Positions 28,109-33,936 of a stretch of DNA of 33,936 nucleotides are shown in pieces; position 1 is the stretch's first letter, and each line of letters starts with the position of its first letter. Source of the stretch: Paracoccaceae bacterium. Lineage in GTDB: Bacteria; Pseudomonadota; Alphaproteobacteria; Rhodobacterales; Rhodobacteraceae. Under the pieces are notes generated by a model. It searched no databases. It was not told where the DNA came from and saw only the letters and a program-made list of their open reading frames with translations. Location of the stretch: NCBI GenBank assembly GCA_013042605.1, contig JABDPT010000165.1:1-33936 (forward strand). Direction: 5' to 3'. A program made the position numbers and the translations under genes.

Positions 28109-28864
28109 TCAATCGGTGGGAACGACCGTTGCCAGTATCGGGCCCATCGGAAGGCCGATGTCGTGGCGGTTCAGGGATGGTGCATACATCCGCGAAACAT
28201 TGCCATCGATGTAAAGCGCGTCCGGGGTTTCAAGCCCATCGCGCATCAGCCGGGCGAAGCGGTGAAAGGTGATCGGCGCGTCCGAGATGGCCATGACCAC
28301 AACGCCATCGCTGCGCACGCCAACGCCATTGCGGATGAAGCGAGAGGTGCTGTCAGGGCGGAACCGCGGGTGCAACGCCCCGTCGATCACAAGCATTGGG
28401 CCAGACTGGCTCGCATAGGTGCAATCGGGTGTGGTTGCGACAAAGACTGTGGTCTCGATGACCCGAACGCTGTTTCCCGCGATGCACAGGACGCCATTCG
28501 GCAAAAGCCCGAAATTGCCCGGGCCTTCGGATGTGACCAGCCGCATCGTTTCGGTCCCGTTCTCAAGATAGAGCCCGACGGGGCGGCGGTCGTCGTGGTA
28601 CATGCCGCCGTTCATGGCGACGCCGATTTCCTGTCTCTGCTCGGCAAGGGCCGCGTTCACCCTGTCAAACGTGCCATAAACCTGGCCTTCGGTATCGGCG
28701 TGGAAGAGACGCAGCTCTTCCTGCGCAGGGTCAATGATGCAGGCGGTATATGGGACATCTTCGAAGTCATCGCTGACACAGTCCGCCGCTGTTGCGACCG
28801 TGGCGCCAAGCGATAAAGCCAGCGCGGCCCTAATCGCGGTCCAGATCACGCTGCACCGTCTCAT
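28109..28864 (-). CDS. Phosphodiester glycosidase family (DUF2233/NAGPA-like) exported protein
   Basis: Signal peptide MRRCSVIWTAIRAALALSLGATVATA; AMNGGMYHDDRRPVGLYLENG; DALYIDGNVSRMYAP. Starts inside the 3' end of rbfA. Confidence 0.86.
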   Translation of the reverse strand: MRRCSVIWTAIRAALALSLGATVATAADCVSDDFEDVPYTACIIDPAQEELRLFHADTEGQVYGTFDRVNAALAEQRQEIGVAMNGGMYHDDRRPVGLYLENGTETMRLVTSEGPGNFGLLPNGVLCIAGNSVRVIETTVFVATTPDCTYASQSGPMLVIDGALHPRFRPDSTSRFIRNGVGVRSDGVVVMAISDAPITFHRFARLMRDGLETPDALYIDGNVSRMYAPSLNRHDIGLPMGPILATVVPTD

Positions 28865-29228
28865 CCGAGAAAAGCCGCCGGGTGTCATCCATCCGGTCAA
28901 AGGTTTCGTCCAGTTTGAAGCGAAGTTCGGGTGCGAATTTGAGATCGAGCCCCTTGGCGACCTGACGCCGGATCTCGACGCGATTGCGTCGCAGGGCGGC
29001 CAGTGCTTCTTCGCTTCCCTTGCCGCCAAGCGGCAGAACGAAGGCCGTCGCGACCTTGAGATCCGGCGAGGCGCGAACTTCCCCAACCGTGATCGAAATC
29101 GTGTTCAGTTCCGGGTCATGCACGTCGCCACGCGTCAGAACCTCGCTCAAGCGGCGGCGGATCAATTCGCCCACGCGCAACTGACGCTGCGACGGGCCAG
29201 ACCCTTCAGAGAAACGGTTTTTCGCCAT
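28830..29228 (-). CDS. rbfA: 30S ribosome-binding factor RbfA
   Basis: SQRQLRVGELIRRRLSEVLTRGDVHDPELNTISITVGEVRASPDLKVATAFVLPLGG...LRFKLDETFDRMD. Confidence 0.96.
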   Translation of the reverse strand: MAKNRFSEGSGPSQRQLRVGELIRRRLSEVLTRGDVHDPELNTISITVGEVRASPDLKVATAFVLPLGGKGSEEALAALRRNRVEIRRQVAKGLDLKFAPELRFKLDETFDRMDDTRRLFSDETVQRDLDRD

Positions 29229-29331
29229 GGCGCCGGTCTAGTCCCTCTCTGCACACATCGCAAGGCAGGGGTTTGCCATGGCCGGGTCATCGGCTAAGAC
29301 GCGCGGAATGCTTTGAATGGGGACGAAGGCG

Positions 29332-30144
29332 ATGACGGACATGCCGGGTGTGGTCGTGACGGGGGCGTCGGGCCGGATGGGTCAGATGCTGATCAGCCTG
29401 TTGGCTGAAAGCGACGCGTTGCAGCTTGTCGGCGCGGTCGAGCGCGCGGGTCACGACTGGATCGGTCAGGATGTGGGCGTTGCCATGGGCGGTGCCCCGC
29501 TTGGTGTCATCGTGGCCGATGATCCGCTTGATCCCTTTGCGCAAGCACAGGCTGTGCTTGATTTCACCAGTCCCGCCGCAACGCTTGAATACGCCGCTCT
29601 GGCTGCACAGACCCGCGCGGTGCATGTCATCGGCACAACGGGCATGACTGCCGATCAGGTCGCGGCCCTTGAACCCGCGGCCCGGCACGCCGTGATCGTA
29701 CGCGCAGGCAACATGAGCCTTGGGGTGAACCTGTTGACGGTTCTGACCCGCAAGGTCGCCGAAGCATTGGACGCAGATTTCGATATTGAAGTGGTGGAGG
29801 CACATCACCGGCATAAGGTCGACGCACCATCCGGCACTGCGCTGATGCTGGGGCAGGCGGCGGCAGAGGGGCGCGGGATCGACCTTGATGCGCATTCCGA
29901 ACGTGGACGGGATGGGATTACCGGTGCGCGCGAACGTGGTGCCATTGGGTTCTCGGCGATTCGTGGGGGCGATATCGTCGGGGAACATGACGTGATTTTT
30001 GCCGCCGATGGCGAACGTGTCGTCCTGCGGCACCTTGCCACCGACCGGCGGATCTTCGCGCGGGGCGCGCTGAAGGCCGCCCTTTGGGGGCAGGACAAGG
30101 CTCCGGGCCAGTATGATATGATCGATGTGCTTGGCCTGACCTGA
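29332..30144 (+). CDS. dapB: 4-hydroxy-tetrahydrodipicolinate reductase
   Basis: [59 protein letters not shown]. Start 29332 (MTDMPG) or 29317. Confidence 0.97.
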   Translation: MTDMPGVVVTGASGRMGQMLISLLAESDALQLVGAVERAGHDWIGQDVGVAMGGAPLGVIVADDPLDPFAQAQAVLDFTSPAATLEYAALAAQTRAVHVIGTTGMTADQVAALEPAARHAVIVRAGNMSLGVNLLTVLTRKVAEALDADFDIEVVEAHHRHKVDAPSGTALMLGQAAAEGRGIDLDAHSERGRDGITGARERGAIGFSAIRGGDIVGEHDVIFAADGERVVLRHLATDRRIFARGALKAALWGQDKAPGQYDMIDVLGLT

Positions 30145-30205
30145 TCCAAGACCGGATCACGTGCGTACAAACTGGGTAACGTGCGAAAGTTTCGGGAGAT
30201 CTCGA

Positions 30206-30589
30206 ATGAAAGTCCGTCTTGCCGCTTTTGCTATTGCGGGTTTCATGGCGACCGCTGCCAACGCGGATACGTGGGGTATGGTTGAGGACGAAAGCTCATT
30301 CCAGCCCATCCGCGACCGCGATCAATTCGTGCAGATCGTTTCGCAAGGAACACTTAGCCGGTTCGGTATCAAACTGACGGTAGAGCCGGACGGGCGCATC
30401 GATGGCCGGGCGTTCGGGGCGAAAGTGCGTGGTGCCTGGAACTGGCAGGATGGCTTCTTTTGCCGCGACCTTTTTTGGGGTCAGCGCGATCTTGGCGCGA
30501 ATTGTCAGGAAGTGAAGGTCAGCGGTGACACGCTTCGCTTTACGTCCGATCAGGGCACGGGCCAATACGCCGATCTGCGCCTGCAATAG
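30206..30589 (+). CDS. Small exported protein of unknown function
   Basis: Signal peptide MKVRLAAFAIAGFMATAANA; mature part has DRDQFVQIVSQGTLSRFGIKLTVEPDGRIDGRAFGAKVRGAWNWQDGFFCRDLFWGQRDLGANCQEV. Confidence 0.78.
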   Translation: MKVRLAAFAIAGFMATAANADTWGMVEDESSFQPIRDRDQFVQIVSQGTLSRFGIKLTVEPDGRIDGRAFGAKVRGAWNWQDGFFCRDLFWGQRDLGANCQEVKVSGDTLRFTSDQGTGQYADLRLQ

Positions 30590-30598
30590 GCACTTGGC

Positions 30599-30781
30599 CT
30601 AGAAATCGACCGCGATCCCCTTACGCTCCCAATCCCCGTAGCGGACAGGCTCGGGTCCATCGCGCCCGCCCAGTTCTGGCGCAAGCTCAAGCTCTTTTGC
30701 GGCCTTCCGGCGTTCCTCGGCCTCGGCCAGCGCGCGCTTGGCGGCTTCGGGCAGATCGGCGGGTGTTTCGGTATGGGTCAT
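30599..30781 (-). CDS. DUF1674 domain-containing protein (SDHAF4-like)
   Basis: PEAAKRALAEAEERRKAAKELELAPELGGRDGPEPVRYGDWERKGIAVDF; C-terminal GGRDGPEPVRYGDWE-KGIAVDF signature. Confidence 0.93.
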   Translation of the reverse strand: MTHTETPADLPEAAKRALAEAEERRKAAKELELAPELGGRDGPEPVRYGDWERKGIAVDF

Positions 30782-30859
30782 CGGCGCGCTCACTTGTTGT
30801 GTCGTTGTGCATGATATACGCCGCTGCCACCGCGGAACAAGTTGGGCAGGACAAACCAC

Positions 30860-32143
30860 ATGACGCAGACAGGGGTAGAGGCGCGCAAGGCCGCGCTTGA
30901 CCTGATCGATGCGGTGACCGTGTCGGGTGAAATGCTGTCCGAAGCCTTGCCCCGTGTCGTCCGTCGGCTTGAGCCCGCCGACCGGGCGCGGGTGCAACGG
31001 CTTGCCACCGAAACCTTGCGCTGGGCGTCGCGGTCGGATCGTGCACTTGGCCCCTATCTACGCAAACGGCCCGAACCGCGCACGCACAATATGCTGCGGA
31101 TGGCCGTGTATGAGATCTGCGCTGAAGGCATGGCCGCGCATGGTGTCGTCAACAGTGCCGTGACCATCCTGAACGCAATGCCCGAAACCAAGCGGCAATC
31201 GGGACTTGCCAATGCCGTGCTTCGCAAAATCGCGACAGCGGGGATCGATTGGGATGGGCTGCCATTGCCGGTTTTGCCCAAATGGCTGCGGAAGCCGCTG
31301 GTTGCGGATTTCGGCAAGGACGTTGTTGCGGCGATGGAGGCCGCGCATTGTGCGCCTGTGCCGATCGATCTGACGCCTCGCGACGGGGACGCGGCCGCTC
31401 TGGCCAAGATGGTGGACGGTCATGTCTTGCCAACTGGCAGCGTGCGTCTGCATGGCCAACGCCATGTCAGCGAGCTTCCGGGCTTTGGCGAAGGTGCCTG
31501 GTGGGTTCAGGACGCCGCCGCTGCGATACCGGCAAGCGTGCTTGATCCGCAGCCCGGCGAGCGTGTGCTTGATCTGTGCGCCGCGCCCGGTGGCAAAACC
31601 CTGCAACTTGCGGCAGCGGGGGCCGACGTGACCGCTGTCGACGTGTCCGAACGCCGGGTTGCGCGGTTGCATGAAAATCTTGCGCGGACGCGTCTTGCGG
31701 CGGACGTCGTCGTGGCCGATGCGTTGGAATGGCGGCCCGATACCCATTTTGACGCCATCTTGCTTGATGCGCCCTGTTCGGCCACCGGCACGCTGCGTCG
31801 CCATCCCGATTTACCCTTTGCCAAGGATGGCAGCGAATTTCCCGCGCTTTTCGCCCTACAGATCGCGCTGATCGATGCGGCCCTCGAGATGCTGAAGCCC
31901 GGCGGGCGGCTTGTCTACTGCACTTGTTCGCTGTTGATCGACGAAGGCGAAGAGCAATTGCGCGATGCGTTGGATCGCCATCCCGCACTTGTGGTAGAAC
32001 CCGCCGCCCTTGAACGGCCCGGGATTGATCCGGGCTGGATCGGCGAAGAGGGTGGGCTGCGCCTGCGCCCCGACTACTGGCCTGACCTTGGCGGTATGGA
32101 TGGGTTTTTTATCGCACAACTGCGAAAGCCCGCTGACGCGTGA
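30860..32143 (+). CDS. RsmB/NOP family class I SAM-dependent RNA methyltransferase
   Basis: NusB-like N-terminus, VLDLCAAPGGKTLQLAAAGADVTAVDVSERR, LLDAPCSATGTLRRHPD, LVYCTCSLLIDEGEEQ. Confidence 0.95.
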   Translation: MTQTGVEARKAALDLIDAVTVSGEMLSEALPRVVRRLEPADRARVQRLATETLRWASRSDRALGPYLRKRPEPRTHNMLRMAVYEICAEGMAAHGVVNSAVTILNAMPETKRQSGLANAVLRKIATAGIDWDGLPLPVLPKWLRKPLVADFGKDVVAAMEAAHCAPVPIDLTPRDGDAAALAKMVDGHVLPTGSVRLHGQRHVSELPGFGEGAWWVQDAAAAIPASVLDPQPGERVLDLCAAPGGKTLQLAAAGADVTAVDVSERRVARLHENLARTRLAADVVVADALEWRPDTHFDAILLDAPCSATGTLRRHPDLPFAKDGSEFPALFALQIALIDAALEMLKPGGRLVYCTCSLLIDEGEEQLRDALDRHPALVVEPAALERPGIDPGWIGEEGGLRLRPDYWPDLGGMDGFFIAQLRKPADA

Positions 32144-32231
32144 AATCAGCGATGACAGAGCCCCGCCAAGGGGTTACACTGTTTGCTAATCAATCGCCGG
32201 ACAAACCGGCATCACAGGCAGGACGAGAGAC

Positions 32232-33936
32232 GTGTCCACACCCGACAGCTGGGCAGCGCGACAGACGCGATTGACCAACCGCTTTCATGCGCGGTTGGCC
32301 GCCTTTGGCCGAAGGTCCAATGCCTTTACCAGCCAGCCCGAGCCGCGCACCATCGGAAGTGTTGCCCGTGGGCGGCAGCTTTGTGCCGGCAATTTCCTGT
32401 TTGCCGGGTACCTGATCGAAGCGCCTGATACGTCGATCTGGGATTTGGCGATGCCCGATCAGGCGTTCACTGCCGACGTGCATGGCTTTACCTGGCTCGA
32501 TGATCTTGCCGCCGTTGGGGACGCCGAAGCGCGGCGCAAGGCCCAGGACTGGACGCACCAATGGGTCGCACGGCACGGACGCGGTTCGGGGCCGGGCTGG
32601 GTACCCGAACTGACCGGACGCCGGTTGATGCGATGGATCAATCACGCGATTTTCCTGCTAAACGGCCAAGATCGCAGTGTGAGCACCGCTTTCTTTCGCG
32701 CTCTTTCGTCCCAGACCGGGTTTCTGGCACGGCGCTGGAAGGCGAGCGAGCCGGGATTGCCGCGGTTCGAGGCCTTGTGCGGGCTGATTTATGCGTCGCT
32801 TTCCTTGGCCAAGATGGAAGGTCATGTCGCTCCGGCATCTGCGGCACTTGCACTGGAATGTGCAGAACGGATTGATGGGCAAGGCGGCATCCCGACCCGT
32901 AACCCCGAAGAATTGCTTGAAGTCTTCACCTTGCTGACGTGGTCGATGGATGCATTGACCGAGGCGGGCATGGCCACGGCGCCCGAACATCAGGCGGCTA
33001 TCGAACGTGTGGCCCCAACCTTGCGCTCGCTGCGGCACACCGACGGCGGCCTGGCGCGCTTTCATGGTGGTGGTCGGGGGCTGGAAGGGCGGCTGGATCA
33101 GGCATTGGCCACATCTGGTGTCCGCCAGATGCGGCACACCGGCCTGTCGATGGGATATGCGCGGCTGTCACACGGGCGTACAAGCATCATCGTCGATGCC
33201 GCACGCCCCCCGCAGGCCGAGCATTCGCTGAACGGCCATGCCTCGACCCTGGCCTTCGAGCTGACTTCCGGGCGTCGCCCGGTGATCGTGAATTGTGGAT
33301 CCGGTGCAAGTTTCGGGGCAAGCTGGCGCCGGGCGGGGCGGGCGACCCCATCGCATTCGACGCTGGCGATCGAGGGATACAGTTCATCACGATTGGGTGG
33401 TTCTGGCTTCATCGCGGGCCGGAAAACCGAGCTATTGATGGACACGCCGAGCGACGTGACCTGTACGCGACCCGAGGACGGACCAACGGCGGTTGCGGTG
33501 CTTAGCCATAACGGGTTCGAGAAAACGCATGGGCTGGCGCATGTGCGTCGTCTCGAACTGGCCACCGACGGGCGCGGATTGGTGGGCGAGGATTCCCTCT
33601 CTGCCCTGACGCCCGAGTCCGAGCAGCAGTTCGACTTCGTTTTCGACGCCTCGAACCTGCAAGGCATACCCTTCCACATCCGCTTTCACCTGCATCCGGA
33701 TGTCAATGCCGAACTCGACATGGGTGGCAAGGCGGTTTCAATGGCGCTCAAAAGCGGGGAGATTTGGGTCTTTCGCCACGATGGACGCGCGCAACTGACG
33801 CTTGGACCAAGCGTTTACCTTGAGAAAGGGCGTCTTTCGCCGCGCGCGACAAAACAAATCGTTCTATCTGGCGCAGCAATGGATTATGCGACGCGCATCG
33901 GCTGGACTCTCGCCAAAGCGCAGGACACCCCGTCCA
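32232..33936 (+). CDS. Heparinase II/III family protein (3' end outside the window)
   Basis: GTG start; translation VSTPDSWAARQTRLTNRFHARLAAFG...GGIPTRNPEELLEVFTLLTWSMDAL...RQMRHTGLSMGYARLSHGRTSIIVDAARPPQAEHSLNGHASTLAFELTSGRRPVIVNCGSGASFG; open to the window end. Confidence 0.9.
   Translation, partial: MSTPDSWAARQTRLTNRFHARLAAFGRRSNAFTSQPEPRTIGSVARGRQLCAGNFLFAGYLIEAPDTSIWDLAMPDQAFTADVHGFTWLDDLAAVGDAEARRKAQDWTHQWVARHGRGSGPGWVPELTGRRLMRWINHAIFLLNGQDRSVSTAFFRALSSQTGFLARRWKASEPGLPRFEALCGLIYASLSLAKMEGHVAPASAALALECAERIDGQGGIPTRNPEELLEVFTLLTWSMDALTEAGMATAPEHQAAIERVAPTLRSLRHTDGGLARFHGGGRGLEGRLDQALATSGVRQMRHTGLSMGYARLSHGRTSIIVDAARPPQAEHSLNGHASTLAFELTSGRRPVIVNCGSGASFGASWRRAGRATPSHSTLAIEGYSSSRLGGSGFIAGRKTELLMDTPSDVTCTRPEDGPTAVAVLSHNGFEKTHGLAHVRRLELATDGRGLVGEDSLSALTPESEQQFDFVFDASNLQGIPFHIRFHLHPDVNAELDMGGKAVSMALKSGEIWVFRHDGRAQLTLGPSVYLEKGRLSPRATKQIVLSGAAMDYATRIGWTLAKAQDTPS

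Noticed and set aside
30121-30170. gatcc-aagac-cggatc hairpin after dapB as a terminator
   Set aside because: Short imperfect stem and no T-tract; not enough support.
1-33936. CRISPR array, tRNA/rRNA genes, insertion sequence, prophage or toxin-antitoxin module
   Set aside because: No spaced identical repeats, cloverleaf-like sequence, transposase/integrase motif or recognised TA pair; the only sizeable tandem repeat is the coding PAS repeat.
32232-33936. Heparinase II/III gene as part of a polysaccharide-utilisation locus
   Set aside because: No SusC/D, TonB transporter, other lyases or sulfatases nearby; neighbours are housekeeping genes, so a PUL claim is unsupported.

Overview
The window looks like a typical GC-rich alphaproteobacterial (Rhodobacterales/Roseobacter-like) chromosome segment. 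It is densely coded, with about 33 protein genes. I found no tRNA or rRNA gene, CRISPR array, transposase or phage module. Housekeeping genes include ftsK (5' end cut by the window), lolA, hspQ, pnp, rpsO, truB, rbfA, dapB, an RsmB-type rRNA methyltransferase and a DUF1674/SDHAF4-like gene. Accessory genes include: an RsbV/RsbW-like partner-switch pair; a tightly coupled thiolase / free-Met-sulfoxide reductase / LysE / RluA operon; an MhqD/MhqO-like electrophile-detoxification pair; a GDSL esterase with a VPLPA-CTERM-like tail; a soluble multi-PAS GGDEF-EAL protein with three PAS units at an exact 414-bp period; a fluoroacetate-dehalogenase-like hydrolase; and an acidic exported protein with two RTX-tail-like modules but no RTX nonapeptides. 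I see no single obvious new defence or mobile system. The best leads are the acidic RTX-tail-like protein, the PAS-repeat c-di-GMP protein, the VPLPA-CTERM esterase and the orphan partner switch. Family calls come from reading motifs in the translations; no database search was run.
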